From Leucobacter salsicius M1-8 (GTDB lineage: Bacteria; Actinomycetota; Actinomycetes; Actinomycetales; Microbacteriaceae), in assembly GCF_000350525.1 (NCBI RefSeq), contig NZ_AOCN01000022.1, positions 248,001-312,000 on the forward strand: 64,000 nucleotides of DNA, read 5' to 3'. The notes below the pieces were generated by a model. That model ran no database searches and was not told where the DNA came from. It was given only the letters and a program-made list of their open reading frames with translations. Shown here piece after piece: positions 1 through 9,143 of the stretch (positions are counted from its first letter, which is position 1; every line of letters begins with the position of its first letter). A program made the position numbers and the translations under genes.

Positions 1-1724
1 AGGTCGGCGAGGCTGTGTTCGACCTGATGGTCGCCGGCCGCGTCATCACCAAGGCTGACGGCACCGAAGACGTCGCGATCATGATGGTCGAGGCTGAGGC
101 CACCGAGGGTTCGTGGAACCTCATCAAGGCTGGCGCAACGAAGCCCGACGAGGCAGTCGTCGCGCAGGGCCTCGAGGCTGCAAAGCCGTTCCTGACTCAG
201 CTCGTCAAGGCACAGGAGCAGCTCGCTGCTCAGTCGGCGAAGGCTGTCCAGGAGTACCCCGTATTCCTGCCCTACACGGACGAGGCATACGCCGCGGTCG
301 CTGAGCTCGCTCAGGCTGAGCTTGAGAACGTCTACCAGATCGCTGCAAAGGTTGAGCGTCAGGATGCTGACGACGCACTCAAGTCGCGCGTCAAGGAGGC
401 CATTTCGGCCAAGGTCGCCGCAGGCGAGCTGGCAGCAGAGGTTGAGGGTCAGGTTTCTGGCGCGTACAAGGCTGTCACCAAGAAGGTTGTGCGCGATCGC
501 ATCCTCGCCGGTGAGTCACGCATGGACGGCCGCGGCCTCCGCGACATCCGCGCGCTTGACGCAGAGGTGCAGGTTATCCCTCGCGTGCACGGCTCGGCGA
601 TCTTCCAGCGCGGTGAAACCCAGATCCTGGGCGTCTCCACGCTGAACATGCTCAAGCTTGAGCAGCAGATCGACTCGCTGTCGCCCACGACCAGCAAGCG
701 CTACATGCACCACTACAACTTCCCGCCCTACTCGACCGGTGAGACCGGCCGCGTTGGCAGCCCGAAGCGCCGCGAAATCGGCCACGGCTTCCTGGCAGAG
801 CGCGCCATTGCGCCCGTGCTGCCCAGCCGCGAGGAGTTCCCCTACGCAATCCGCCAGGTGTCCGAGGCGCTTAGCTCGAACGGCTCGACCTCGATGGGTG
901 CCGTTTGCGCGTCCACGCTGTCGCTGCTGAACGCTGGTGTGCCGCTGCGCGCACCGGTCGCTGGTATCGCAATGGGCCTCGTCTCCGACGAGGTTGACGG
1001 CGAGACCCGCTACGCAACCCTCACCGACATTCTCGGTGCAGAGGACGCGCTCGGCGACATGGACTTCAAGGTCGCAGGTACCTCGGAGTTCGTTACCGCG
1101 CTGCAGCTCGACACCAAGCTCGATGGCATCCCCTCTGACGTGCTCGCAGGCGCACTGTCGCAGGCAAAGGAGGCTCGCGCAACGATCCTCGGTGTGCTGA
1201 ACCAGGCCATCGACACGCCCGACGAGATGGCACCCACCGCGCCTCGCGTCATCGCGGTCAACATCCCCGTTGACAAGATCGGCGAGCTGATCGGCCCCAA
1301 GGGCAAGACGATCAACGGCATCCAGGACGCCACCGGCGCCGACATCTCGATCGACGACGACGGCACCGTGTACATCGGTGCGGTCGACGGCCCGTCGGCT
1401 GAGGCCGCACGCGCGCAGGTCAACGCTATTGCTAACCCGCAGAACCCCGAGGTTGGCGAGCAGTACCTCGGCACCGTCGTGAAGAACGCCGCCTTTGGTG
1501 CCTTCGTGTCGCTGCTTCCCGGCAAGGACGGCCTGCTGCACATCTCCGAGGTGCGCAAGCTCGTCGGCGGCAAGCGCATCGAGTCGGTTGACGAGGTGCT
1601 CTCGATCGGCCAGAAGGTGCTCGTCAAGATCACCAAGGTCGACGATCGCGGCAAGCTCTCGCTCGAGCCCGTCGTTGAGGAGCAGGCTGCTGCAGCAGCC
1701 GAGGAGGCTCCCGCGGCTGAATAA
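1..1724 (+). CDS. pnp: Polyribonucleotide nucleotidyltransferase (PNPase), 5' truncated
   Basis: The start lies before the window; the frame is open from base 3. PNPase is the phosphorolytic 3'-to-5' exoribonuclease of cytoplasmic RNA decay and works as a trimer. The visible part holds the helical linker, the second RNase PH core ([17 protein letters not shown], and the acidic catalytic stretch [14 protein letters not shown]), then a KH domain ([11 protein letters not shown]) and an S1 domain ([15 protein letters not shown]), ending in an Ala/Glu-rich tail. All catalytic and RNA-binding modules of the C-terminal two thirds look intact. A strong hairpin terminator follows, so pnp ends its transcription unit. 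Confidence 0.97.
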   Translation, partial: VGEAVFDLMVAGRVITKADGTEDVAIMMVEAEATEGSWNLIKAGATKPDEAVVAQGLEAAKPFLTQLVKAQEQLAAQSAKAVQEYPVFLPYTDEAYAAVAELAQAELENVYQIAAKVERQDADDALKSRVKEAISAKVAAGELAAEVEGQVSGAYKAVTKKVVRDRILAGESRMDGRGLRDIRALDAEVQVIPRVHGSAIFQRGETQILGVSTLNMLKLEQQIDSLSPTTSKRYMHHYNFPPYSTGETGRVGSPKRREIGHGFLAERAIAPVLPSREEFPYAIRQVSEALSSNGSTSMGAVCASTLSLLNAGVPLRAPVAGIAMGLVSDEVDGETRYATLTDILGAEDALGDMDFKVAGTSEFVTALQLDTKLDGIPSDVLAGALSQAKEARATILGVLNQAIDTPDEMAPTAPRVIAVNIPVDKIGELIGPKGKTINGIQDATGADISIDDDGTVYIGAVDGPSAEAARAQVNAIANPQNPEVGEQYLGTVVKNAAFGAFVSLLPGKDGLLHISEVRKLVGGKRIESVDEVLSIGQKVLVKITKVDDRGKLSLEPVVEEQAAAAAEEAPAAE

Positions 1725-1754
1725 GCCGCGGCCGTGATGGGGCAGCTGCTGCTC

Positions 1755-1764
1755 GATCCGGATC
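1755..1764. repeat. Iterated palindrome GATCCGGATC, intergenic copy
   Basis: Exact 10-bp palindrome just after pnp. It is the only one of nine exact copies in the window that lies between genes; see the finding on the iterated palindrome. Confidence 0.7.
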
Positions 1765-1770
1765 GATAGT

Positions 1771-1809
1771 CAAACGCCCGTCGCACCCCCGAGGTGCGGC
1801 GGGCGTTTG
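1771..1809 (+). terminator. Terminator after pnp
   Basis: A 17-bp stem (1771-1787 with 1793-1809, one G-U type mismatch) and a 5-nt loop, beginning CAAACGCCCG and ending GGGCGTTTG. The tail is short and only moderately T-rich. It separates pnp from guaD. Confidence 0.8.
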
Positions 1810-1858
1810 CCATTTCGCGCGCGATAGGCTGCTGGCACACCCGTGAGGAGCACAGGAC

Positions 1859-3187
1859 ATGAAGCTATACCGCGCAAGCGTCTGTGATACACCCCTGAGC
1901 CCGTTCGCCGGGGGAGCGCTGCGCGCAGACGACGATGCCGGGCTGGCGGTGGTCGACGGCGTGATCGTCGACCGGGGCGCGTTCGCCAGCGTTCGCGCGC
2001 GCTGGCCGGTCGCCGAAGTCGAGGACCTGCGCGATGGGCTGCTCATTCCCGGGCTGATTGACACGCACGTGCACTACCCGCAGGTGCGTGTGATCGGCGA
2101 CCTCGGGCGGCCGCTACTGGAGTGGCTCGAACACTGCGCCCTGCCCGAGGAAGCCAAGCTCGTGGACCTCGCGTACGCGCAGCAGATCGCCCGCGAGTTC
2201 GTGGCAGGCCTGGTGAGCTCGGGCACGACGACCGCGCTGGCGTTCGGATCGCACTTCGCGAACGCGACCGACGCGCTGTTTGCCGAGGCGGCCCGAGCGG
2301 GCGTGCGCCTCACCACCGGGCTCGTCACGAGCGACCGGGAGCTGCCGACGGCACTGCTTACCACGCCCGAGCGCGCGCGTGCCGAGGCGGAGGAGCTGAT
2401 CGCGCGATGGCATGGCGTGGGGCGAAACCGCTATGCGGTGACGCCGCGCTTCGCGCTCTCGGCCTCGACCGAACTGCTCGCCAGCGAGGGGGAGCTCTTT
2501 TCCTCTCACCCCGACCTGTGGTTCACGTCACACCTCAACGAAAACCAGACCGAGGTTGAGATCGTGGCCAGGCAGTTCCCCGAGGCGCGCGACTATCTTG
2601 ACGCCTATGACCGTGCCGGACTCGTCGGTGAGCGCAGTGTGTTGGCGCACAACGTGCTGCCGAGCGATGCCGAGCTCGTGCGGCTCGGCGCGGCCGGCGC
2701 CGCCGTCGCGCACTGCCCGACCTCCAATTCCTCGCTCGGCAGCGGGGTATTCCCGCTCACGCGGCACGTGCAGCACGGGGTGCGGGTGGCGCTCGGCAGC
2801 GACGTGGGCGCTGGCACCGGGTTCTCGCTGCTCAAGGAGGGGGCGCAGGCCTATTTCATGCAGCGGCTCGCGCCCAGAGGCGGATACGCGCTGACCGGCG
2901 CCCACCTGCTCTACCTGGCGACGCGCGCGGGCGCTGAGGCGCTCGGGCTCGCCGGCGCGGCTGCAAGTTCGTCCGCGCGCGTGGGGGAGTTGTCGACCGG
3001 ATGCCAGTTTGACGCCGTGTGGGTGCGCCCGAGCCCAGCCTCGCCGCTGGGGATCGGGCTGCGGCACGCCCCAGACGCTGACGCCGCTATCGCAAAGCTG
3101 TTCGCGTGGGGGACTCCCGCTGACCTTGCGCGGGTGTGGATCGGGGGCGACCCCGTCTGGGAGCGCGACGCGGTGCCAACCGAGTAG
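1859..3187 (+). CDS. guaD: Guanine deaminase
   Basis: Amidohydrolase of 442 residues that would hydrolyse guanine to xanthine and ammonia in purine salvage. The metal and substrate motifs are present: PGLIDTHVHYPQ near residue 65, SHLNEN near 225, AHCPTSNSSLGSG near 285 and GSDVGAGTGFS near 318. This combination is typical of bacterial GuaD rather than of cytosine or atrazine deaminases. The start is ATG with a GAGGAG ribosome site at 1845-1850, and a TAGGCT -10-like hexamer lies at 1825-1830. In relatives pnp is normally followed directly by the M16 peptidase, so guaD looks like an insertion with its own promoter and hairpin. Confidence 0.92.
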   Translation: MKLYRASVCDTPLSPFAGGALRADDDAGLAVVDGVIVDRGAFASVRARWPVAEVEDLRDGLLIPGLIDTHVHYPQVRVIGDLGRPLLEWLEHCALPEEAKLVDLAYAQQIAREFVAGLVSSGTTTALAFGSHFANATDALFAEAARAGVRLTTGLVTSDRELPTALLTTPERARAEAEELIARWHGVGRNRYAVTPRFALSASTELLASEGELFSSHPDLWFTSHLNENQTEVEIVARQFPEARDYLDAYDRAGLVGERSVLAHNVLPSDAELVRLGAAGAAVAHCPTSNSSLGSGVFPLTRHVQHGVRVALGSDVGAGTGFSLLKEGAQAYFMQRLAPRGGYALTGAHLLYLATRAGAEALGLAGAAASSSARVGELSTGCQFDAVWVRPSPASPLGIGLRHAPDADAAIAKLFAWGTPADLARVWIGGDPVWERDAVPTE

Positions 3188-3196
3188 CTAATGGGG

Positions 3197-3221
3197 GCCG
3201 CCCGGGGAATCACCGGGCGGC
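3197..3221 (+). terminator. Hairpin after guaD
   Basis: Perfect 9-bp GC stem, GCCGCCCGG (3197-3205) with CCGGGCGGC (3213-3221), loop 7 nt, no T-tract. It lies immediately before the -10 element of the next gene. Confidence 0.5.
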
Positions 3222-3226
3222 GGCGA

Positions 3227-3232
3227 TAGGCT
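3227..3232 (+). promoter_or_regulatory. -10 element of leaderless promoter for M16 peptidase
   Basis: TAGGCT followed by exactly 6 nt and then ATG at 3239, so transcription should begin at or next to the start codon. No Shine-Dalgarno sequence is present. Confidence 0.6.
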
Positions 3233-3238
3233 GAAGTA

Positions 3239-4594
3239 ATGCGTGAACCCATTCTCTTGCCCCTCGACCAGCCCGAGCTCTCGGTCGACCTCAGCGGCGG
3301 CCTCGTGCGCCGCACCGTGCACCCGAGTGGACTGCGCGTGCTCACTGAATTCATGCCGGGTGCTCGCAGCGCCACCATTGGGTTCTGGGTGGGCGTGGGC
3401 TCGCGCGACGAGCAGGCTGAGAACAATGACGCCCCGGGCAGCCTTGGCTCGACCCACTTCCTCGAGCACCTGCTGTTTAAGGGCACGCCCACGCGTGACG
3501 CCTTCGAGATCGCGACGAGCTTTGACCGGATCGGCGCCGAGCACAACGCGCTGACCGCCAAGGAGTACACCTGCTACTACGCCAAGGTGCGCGACGCCGA
3601 CGTCACGCAGGCGGTCACGGTGCTCACCGACATGGTGGCAAACTCGGTGATCGACAAGGACGAGTTCGAGATGGAGCGGGGCGTGATTCTCGAAGAGATC
3701 GCCATGGCTTCAGACGATCTCGCGGACGTCGCGGGTGAGCGCCTATTTGAGGCAGTGTTCGGGGAACACACACTGGGGCGCCCGATCGGTGGACACCCCG
3801 AGACAATCAAGGCGGCCAAGCGCGACGACGTCATGCTGCACTACCGCGAGCAGTACGATCCGTCCACCCTCGTGGTGACGGCCGCTGGTGCGGTCGACCA
3901 CGACGCCTTCGTGGATCTTGTGCTGACGGCGCTGAACGCTTCGCCCGAGGAACGCTGGCACACTGATCGACCGGGTACCCCGGTGCGCCGTGCGCAGGTT
4001 CCCACTTCCATCACCCGCGGCGAGAAGCTGCACATTACCGAGCGCCCGAGCGAACAGATTAATCTGATGATCGGCATGGAGGGACTGCATTCGAACGACC
4101 CCCGCCGCTTCGCATACGGCATCATGAACTCGGTGCTCGGCGGGGGCATGTCGAGCCGACTGTTCCAGGAGATCCGCGAGAAGCGCGGCCTGGCCTACAC
4201 GGCCTACTCGTTCGGCGCGAGTTATTCTGACGCGGGCCTCTTCGGAATCTACGCAGGCTGCGCGCCCGAGCGTGCCCAGGAAGTGCTCGAGCTCAGCCGG
4301 ATCGAACTAAACAAGATGGCCGCCGAGGGGGTCACCGAGGAAGAGCTCGAGCGCTCGCTCGGGCAAATCGCCGGCTCATCGGCGCTCGCGCTCGAGGACT
4401 CAGACACACGCATGAGCCGCCTCGCCCGTGCCGAGATCGGCAGCGGCGAACTCTATGACCTCGACACCTCGCTTGAGCGCTTCCACGCGGTCACAGCTGA
4501 AGACATTCGGTCGATTGCGGCCGAGATCGCCGCGCGGCCGCAGACGGTTGTTGCCGTCGGTGAGGTTTCACGGGCGGGTAGCCTGGACGCATGA
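3239..4594 (+). CDS. M16 family zinc metallopeptidase
   Basis: 451-residue insulinase/pitrilysin-type peptidase of the processing-peptidase-like group. The inverted zinc motif HFLEH is at residues 73-77, and the downstream glutamate helix (MERGVILEEIAM) is present, so it should be an active peptidase. The C-terminal M16 half carries the GGGMSSRLFQEIREKRGLAY motif. This gene between pnp and dapB is a standard actinobacterial arrangement. Its last codons overlap dapB by 4 nt (ATGA), so the two are probably translated together even though dapB may also have its own promoter. The natural substrate is unknown in this family. Confidence 0.93.
   Translation: MREPILLPLDQPELSVDLSGGLVRRTVHPSGLRVLTEFMPGARSATIGFWVGVGSRDEQAENNDAPGSLGSTHFLEHLLFKGTPTRDAFEIATSFDRIGAEHNALTAKEYTCYYAKVRDADVTQAVTVLTDMVANSVIDKDEFEMERGVILEEIAMASDDLADVAGERLFEAVFGEHTLGRPIGGHPETIKAAKRDDVMLHYREQYDPSTLVVTAAGAVDHDAFVDLVLTALNASPEERWHTDRPGTPVRRAQVPTSITRGEKLHITERPSEQINLMIGMEGLHSNDPRRFAYGIMNSVLGGGMSSRLFQEIREKRGLAYTAYSFGASYSDAGLFGIYAGCAPERAQEVLELSRIELNKMAAEGVTEEELERSLGQIAGSSALALEDSDTRMSRLARAEIGSGELYDLDTSLERFHAVTAEDIRSIAAEIAARPQTVVAVGEVSRAGSLDA
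4579..4584 (+). promoter_or_regulatory. -10 element of leaderless promoter for dapB
   Basis: TAGCCT, 6 nt, then ATG at 4591. It sits inside the last codons of the M16 gene, so dapB may be transcribed both by read-through and from this internal start. Confidence 0.5.
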
Positions 4595-5331
4595 GTGTAC
4601 GTGTAGCAGTCGCGGGCGCCACCGGGCGACTCGGAACATTGGTTTGCCAGGTCGTCGAGGAGACACCAGGCTTCGAATTGGTCGCGCGTCTCCGCAGCAC
4701 CTCGGCCCCCGAGGAGGGCGCGAACGCCGACGTGGTCGTCGACGTGAGCCACCCGGACGCCTCGGCGGGCATCGTTGAGCGCGCGCTCGAGCGTGGCCAG
4801 CAGGTGATCATCGGCACGAGCGGGTGGTCTGCGGATCGGCTCGACTTGCTGCGGGAGCGGCTCGCGGGGCTGCCCAATGCGGGCGTCATCGTCGTGCCCA
4901 ACTTCTCGCTGGGGTCGGTGCTGGGAACCGCGCTTGCGCGGATCGCGGCCCCCCACTTCGACGCCGTTGAGATCATCGAGGCGCACCACCCGCACAAGGT
5001 CGATTCGCCTTCGGGCACGGCCGTGCGCACTGCCGAGCTGATGGCAGAGGCGCGCGCCGGCCATCCCACGGAAGCACCATTCGCCGAGCAGCCGGCGCGC
5101 GGCCAGCTCGTGGCGGGTATCCCCGTGCACAGCCTGCGCCTGGCAGGTGTAGTGGCTAAGCAGGAGGTACGCTTCGGCGGCCCCGGCGAAGTCCTCTCGA
5201 TTACGCACGACACCCACTCGAACGAGGCGTACCGTGCTGGCATCCACGCCGCTCTCGAGGCGGCACCGACTGCCACAGGGCTCACTGTGGGGCTGGACGC
5301 GCTGCTCGGCATCGGGGGAGCGGGCGCATGA
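4591..5331 (+). CDS. dapB: 4-hydroxy-tetrahydrodipicolinate reductase
   Basis: 246-residue NAD(P)H-dependent enzyme of the diaminopimelate/lysine pathway, acting after DapA. An N-terminal Rossmann motif (VAVAGATGRLG) and the signature EAHHPHKVDSPSGTA with the catalytic His-His and Lys are present. It is slightly shorter at its middle than enterobacterial DapB, as usual in actinobacteria. It overlaps the M16 gene before it and the TPR gene after it by 4 nt each (ATGA junctions), which argues for one translationally coupled unit. Confidence 0.95.
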   Translation: MSVRVAVAGATGRLGTLVCQVVEETPGFELVARLRSTSAPEEGANADVVVDVSHPDASAGIVERALERGQQVIIGTSGWSADRLDLLRERLAGLPNAGVIVVPNFSLGSVLGTALARIAAPHFDAVEIIEAHHPHKVDSPSGTAVRTAELMAEARAGHPTEAPFAEQPARGQLVAGIPVHSLRLAGVVAKQEVRFGGPGEVLSITHDTHSNEAYRAGIHAALEAAPTATGLTVGLDALLGIGGAGA

Positions 5332-5786
5332 GCCCGCGCCTACGTGCGATCCTCGGGGTCGCGCTCATGAGTGTGCTGCTCGTACTGTATTTCGTGTTCA
5401 CGGGCGTGCGCGCAGTGGCCCTCCTGGCTTCAGGTAGCGTCGTGCCCGTGCTCATGGGGCTCGGAATGCTCATTCTGCCGCTGATCGGCGCCTGGGCGCT
5501 GTGGAGAGAGCTCCGCTTCGGGCGCCAGGCCACGCAGCTCGTGGACCAGCTCGAAACCGAAGGGGTCCTACCCGAGGAGCTCGCGGCAGCCCGCGAGGCT
5601 AATGTTCGCCCAGATCGGGGCGAGCTAGATGCGGCGTTTGAGCGCTACCGGGCAGATGCTGAAGCTGCTCCTGATCGATGGCAAGCATGGGCTCGGTTGG
5701 GGCTCATGTATGACGCCTGTGGCGACCGAAAACGTGCCCGTGCAGCAATTCGACAAGCGATATCGACATATTTTGTTCGAATTTGA
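5328..5786 (+). CDS. Small membrane protein with TPR-like C-terminus, altered 3' end
   Basis: 152 residues. Two hydrophobic helices near residues 7-28 and 35-58 are followed by a cytoplasmic helical part with a TPR-like unit (DRWQAWARLGLMYDACGDRKRARAAI). Homologues commonly sit between dapB and thyA in Microbacteriaceae; function unknown. The last residues, ISTYFVRI, do not look like the usual charged C-terminus, and the DNA turns AT-rich exactly here, which suggests that the true 3' end was replaced when the following region was acquired. Confidence in the gene is high, in the native stop lower. Confidence 0.75.
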   Translation: MSPRLRAILGVALMSVLLVLYFVFTGVRAVALLASGSVVPVLMGLGMLILPLIGAWALWRELRFGRQATQLVDQLETEGVLPEELAAAREANVRPDRGELDAAFERYRADAEAAPDRWQAWARLGLMYDACGDRKRARAAIRQAISTYFVRI

Positions 5787-5940
5787 GGGAATTCGCACAC
5801 CGATTAGTGTTTTGACGCCGAGCTAAATAGACTCAATGCCCGAAGAGATGAGGTTTGGCGCCTTGGGTTATTCGGGGCGGCATACCTCTTCACACTTGAG
5901 CATACGTGCGCAGAGGCGCGCCAGAAAGCACTGAAGTAAC
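5787..5940. other. AT-richer spacer before the permease
   Basis: 154 bp of clearly lower GC than its surroundings, with runs such as ATATTTTGTTCGAATTTGAG at its left edge. No gene and no clear promoter were recognised. It may mark the left junction of the block that brought in the permease. Confidence 0.4.
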
Positions 5941-7533
5941 ATGGCGAAATATGACCTGAATGCACCGGCGACGCGAACTCTTGATTCGCACACCGGTATT
6001 AGCAAGAAGGGGCTTCCTTCGGGCACTGTTGGTGTGCTCGGGGCCCTTGTGATTGGGCTTTCAACCTGTGCCCCGGCATATACGCTCACCGCGGCCGTTG
6101 GCCCGGCGGCGAGCGAAGTGGGTTATCAGACCCCCGCGATCTTCCTCATGGGGTTCATTCCCATGCTGTTGGTTGCACTCGGGTACCGTGCACTGAACTC
6201 GGCCATGCCCGACTCCGGCACGTCGTTCACCTGGGTATCACGCGCCTTCGGCCCGTGGGTCGGCTGGATGGCAGGCTGGGGCCTCATTGCAGCAACCGTG
6301 CTGGTGCTGTCGAACCTCGCCGGTATTGCCGTGGAATTCTTGTTCCAGTCGATCAGCATCGTCGCAAACGATCCTTCGATTGCTGAGCTCTCGGGCAACC
6401 GAATCATCAACATCCTCGTTTGTCTCGTATTTATGGCAATCGCGACGTTTATCTCGTACCGCGGTATGACCTCGACGAAGATCTTCCAGTACGTCACCGT
6501 CGCATTCCAGATGGCGATTCTGATCTGGTTTATTGTCGCGATGTTTGTGGGTGCAGCTGACCCGGCAAACACCGAGGGTCGCATGCCCGAGCTGTCGTGG
6601 TTCAACCCGCTTGAGGTTGACAGTGTCAGCGCGTTCGCCGCGGGTATCGCCGTGTCGATCTTCGTGTACTGGGGCTGGGATACCGTGCTCACCATGGGTG
6701 AGGAGACGAAGCCCTCCAAGGGTCGCCTCTCGACCGAGAGCAAGGCTGCCATGATCCTCGTCGGCATTCTCGTTGTACTGTACGTGGGTACCGCGACCGC
6801 CACCGTGGCATACGCGGGTCTCGGCGAATCGGGCACCGGGCTCAACAACCCGGCCATTGCTGAAAACGTCTTCGCTGCCCTCGCGCACCCCGTCATGGGG
6901 CCCGCCGCGATCTTGCTGTCGCTCGCGATCCTGGTGAGTGCCCTCGCGTCGATTAACTCGACCGCGATCTCGCCGGCTCGTACGCTGCTCGCCATGTCGC
7001 ACTATGGTGCCGTGCCCAAGTCGATCAAGAAGATCCACCCCAAGTACAAGTCGCCCCATGTGGCACTCTTGCTCTCGGCGCTCGTCGCCTCGGCGTTCTA
7101 CGCGGTGATGCGCTTCATTAGCGAGGACGTGCTCTGGGACACGATCACGGCACTCGGCATGATGGTCTGCTTCTACTACGGAATCACGGCGCTGGCTAGC
7201 CCCTGGTACTTCCGCAAGACCGTTTTCAAGGAAGGCGTGGGGGCTATCTTCTCGAAGTTCATTCTTCCCGGCATTGGCGGCGTGCTGCTGCTCATCGTCT
7301 TCGTGCAGACCACGATCGACAGCATGAATCCCGAGTTTGGTTCGGGCAGCAATATCGCGGGGATCGGCCTCGTCGGTATCATCGGTGTCGTCGTGCTCGG
7401 CATTGGCGTCGTACTGATGTTCGTGCAGGCGAAGGTGTCGCCCGACTTCTTCCGCGGACGCGTGCTGTCGAAGGCTGACGCCTCGTCAGACACCTCGGCT
7501 ATGGTGCTGTTCGACGACGGCCTCGGCTCGTAG
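5941..7533 (+). CDS. APC superfamily amino acid/polyamine permease
   Basis: 530-residue integral membrane protein with about 12-14 hydrophobic segments. The N-terminus has the family signature near TM1 (GALVIGLSTCAPAYTLTAAVGP) in shortened form, and the region around residues 235-245 has YWGWDTVLTMGEE, typical of APC transporters. Substrate cannot be read from the sequence; amino acids or amines are likely. It stands alone between the TPR gene and thyA, where relatives have no transporter, and it has its own strong terminator, so it looks like an inserted single-gene unit. The ribosome site is weak. Confidence 0.85.
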   Translation: MAKYDLNAPATRTLDSHTGISKKGLPSGTVGVLGALVIGLSTCAPAYTLTAAVGPAASEVGYQTPAIFLMGFIPMLLVALGYRALNSAMPDSGTSFTWVSRAFGPWVGWMAGWGLIAATVLVLSNLAGIAVEFLFQSISIVANDPSIAELSGNRIINILVCLVFMAIATFISYRGMTSTKIFQYVTVAFQMAILIWFIVAMFVGAADPANTEGRMPELSWFNPLEVDSVSAFAAGIAVSIFVYWGWDTVLTMGEETKPSKGRLSTESKAAMILVGILVVLYVGTATATVAYAGLGESGTGLNNPAIAENVFAALAHPVMGPAAILLSLAILVSALASINSTAISPARTLLAMSHYGAVPKSIKKIHPKYKSPHVALLLSALVASAFYAVMRFISEDVLWDTITALGMMVCFYYGITALASPWYFRKTVFKEGVGAIFSKFILPGIGGVLLLIVFVQTTIDSMNPEFGSGSNIAGIGLVGIIGVVVLGIGVVLMFVQAKVSPDFFRGRVLSKADASSDTSAMVLFDDGLGS

Positions 7534-7550
7534 TCGCTTGTAACTAAAAG

Positions 7551-7585
7551 AGAAGCGCGGCATCGCATAGCGATGCCGCGCTTCT
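7551..7585 (+). terminator. Terminator after the APC permease
   Basis: Perfect 16-bp stem (7551-7566 with 7570-7585) with a 3-nt loop, beginning AGAAGCGCGG and ending CCGCGCTTCT, followed by TGTGT. Strong intrinsic terminator. Confidence 0.9.
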
Positions 7586-7691
7586 TGTGTAGTGGGTGAT
7601 CGGAGCCGCATGACGCGGGCTGGCCGCGCACGCACCATTGCGCCCTGGGCGATGGACACGGCAACTCAGCCACCCCCGCCTCAAGAGAGGT

Positions 7692-7697
7692 TAAACT
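7692..7697 (+). promoter_or_regulatory. -10 element upstream of thyA
   Basis: TAAACT, 7 nt, then GTG at 7705. This spacing fits a leaderless or nearly leaderless thyA transcript; a purine-rich AGAGAGG lies just before the hexamer and is too far away for a ribosome site. Confidence 0.5.
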
Positions 7698-7704
7698 TGC
7701 TCGT

Positions 7705-8514
7705 GTGACTACTAGCGAGATTCTCACCCCGTACGAAGACCTATTGCGCGAGGTGCTCGAGCACGGCACCCCCAAAGCTGATCGCACCGGCACCGGCACG
7801 CGCAGCCTCTTCGGGCGGCAGATCCGGTTCGATCTCGCCAAGGAATTTCCGCTCATCACCACGAAGCGGGTGCACTTCAAGTCGGTCGCGGTCGAGCTGC
7901 TGTGGTTTCTGCGCGGCGAGAGCAATGTCTCGTACCTGCGCGACAACGGCGTGACGATCTGGGACGAGTGGGCCAACGAAGAGGGCGACCTTGGCCCGGT
8001 CTACGGCGTGCAGTGGCGTTCGTGGCCCACACCCGACGGCGCGCACATCGATCAGATCTCGCAGGTCGTCGAGCAGATTCGCGACAACCCCGACTCGCGC
8101 CGCCTCATCGTGTCGGCGTGGAACGTGGCCGAGCTTGACCAGATGGCGCTCGCCCCCTGCCACGCCTTCTTCCAGTTTTATGTCGCCGACGGCAAGCTGT
8201 CGTGCCAGCTCTACCAGCGCTCGGCCGACATGTTCCTCGGAGTCCCGTTCAATATCGCCTCCTACGCGATGCTGACGCTCATGGTGGCGCAGCAGACCGG
8301 GCTCGAGCCCGGCGAGTTTGTGTGGACGGGCGGTGATTGCCACATCTACGACAATCACATTGAGCAGGTCGAGCGGCAGCTTTCGCGCGATCCGTTCCCG
8401 TACCCGAGCCTGAAGGTCAACAAGCGGGACTCGATCTTCGACTACGAGCTCGCTGACTTCGAGGTCGTCGGCTACGAGCACCACCCGGGCATTAAAGCTC
8501 CGGTGGCGATCTAA
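7705..8514 (+). CDS. thyA: Thymidylate synthase
   Basis: 269 residues, close to the usual 264. It makes dTMP from dUMP using methylenetetrahydrofolate. The catalytic cysteine is in [13 protein letters not shown] (about C152), and the dUMP-binding motif ([18 protein letters not shown]) and N-terminal [11 protein letters not shown] loop are intact. The start is GTG. It is followed 13 nt later by folA, the classic pairing, because ThyA oxidises the folate that dihydrofolate reductase must restore. Confidence 0.98.
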   Translation: MTTSEILTPYEDLLREVLEHGTPKADRTGTGTRSLFGRQIRFDLAKEFPLITTKRVHFKSVAVELLWFLRGESNVSYLRDNGVTIWDEWANEEGDLGPVYGVQWRSWPTPDGAHIDQISQVVEQIRDNPDSRRLIVSAWNVAELDQMALAPCHAFFQFYVADGKLSCQLYQRSADMFLGVPFNIASYAMLTLMVAQQTGLEPGEFVWTGGDCHIYDNHIEQVERQLSRDPFPYPSLKVNKRDSIFDYELADFEVVGYEHHPGIKAPVAI

Positions 8515-8527
8515 GACGCGCCCGGAC

Positions 8528-9058
8528 ATGGCACACACACGACTCGGCCTGATCTGGGCAGAGGCCAACGGCGGAGTGATCGGCAAAGATGGCACGATGC
8601 CGTGGCATCTGCCCGAGGATCTTGCGCACTTTAAGCGCACGACCGTGGGGGCGCCCGTCATTATGGGGCGACGCACCTGGGAATCGCTGCCGGATCGCGT
8701 GCGTCCCCTGCCCGGGCGCGACAACATTGTGGTCACCCGCAACCCCGAGTATGTGGCACCCGGTGCGACGGTAGTCGCCTCTGTAGAAGCGGGGCTCGCA
8801 GCGGCTGACGATGCGAACGACGGGGCGGCCGATCCCATTGTCTGGAACATTGGCGGAGCCGAACTGTTTCGGGCCTCAATGGCGACGGCCACCGAGATCG
8901 CGGTAACCCGCATTCAGGCAGACATCGAGGGCGGCGACACCTTTGCTCCCGAGATTGGCCCCGAGTGGCGGCTCGTATCGCGCGGCGAGATGCAGCAGTC
9001 GAAGACCGGGCTCGAGTTCTTCATTGAACGGTGGCAGCGAGGCCCGGAGCTACTCTGA
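8528..9058 (+). CDS. folA: Dihydrofolate reductase
   Basis: 176 residues, normal for actinobacterial DHFR. It reduces dihydrofolate to tetrahydrofolate with NADPH. The substrate loop (GVIGKDGTMPWHLPEDLAHF) with the Trp and the acidic residue of the active site, and the VIMGRRTWESLP cofactor motif are present. It follows thyA closely (13 nt) and very probably shares its mRNA. Confidence 0.96.
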   Translation: MAHTRLGLIWAEANGGVIGKDGTMPWHLPEDLAHFKRTTVGAPVIMGRRTWESLPDRVRPLPGRDNIVVTRNPEYVAPGATVVASVEAGLAAADDANDGAADPIVWNIGGAELFRASMATATEIAVTRIQADIEGGDTFAPEIGPEWRLVSRGEMQQSKTGLEFFIERWQRGPELL

Positions 9059-9060
9059 TC

Positions 9061-9082
9061 CGGAGCCTGGATCAGAGCTCCG
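9061..9082 (+). terminator. Small hairpin after folA
   Basis: CGGAGC (9061-9066) can pair with GCTCCG (9077-9082). The stem is only 6 bp and there is no T-tract, so it is a weak terminator candidate between folA and dapA. Confidence 0.3.
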
Positions 9083-9131
9083 AACGAGCGCCCGGATCCC
9101 GTGCCTGAGCGGGGAAGCCCCTCGCGTACGG

Positions 9132-9137
9132 TAGCCT
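9132..9137 (+). promoter_or_regulatory. -10 element of leaderless promoter for dapA
   Basis: TAGCCT, 6 nt, then GTG at 9144; no ribosome-binding site. Same geometry as at the other leaderless candidates in this window. Confidence 0.6.
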
Positions 9138-9143
9138 AGGTGA

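Noticed and set aside
7741-8913. Minus-strand open frame of 390 codons opposite thyA and folA
   Set aside because: Shadow frame without recognisable domains.
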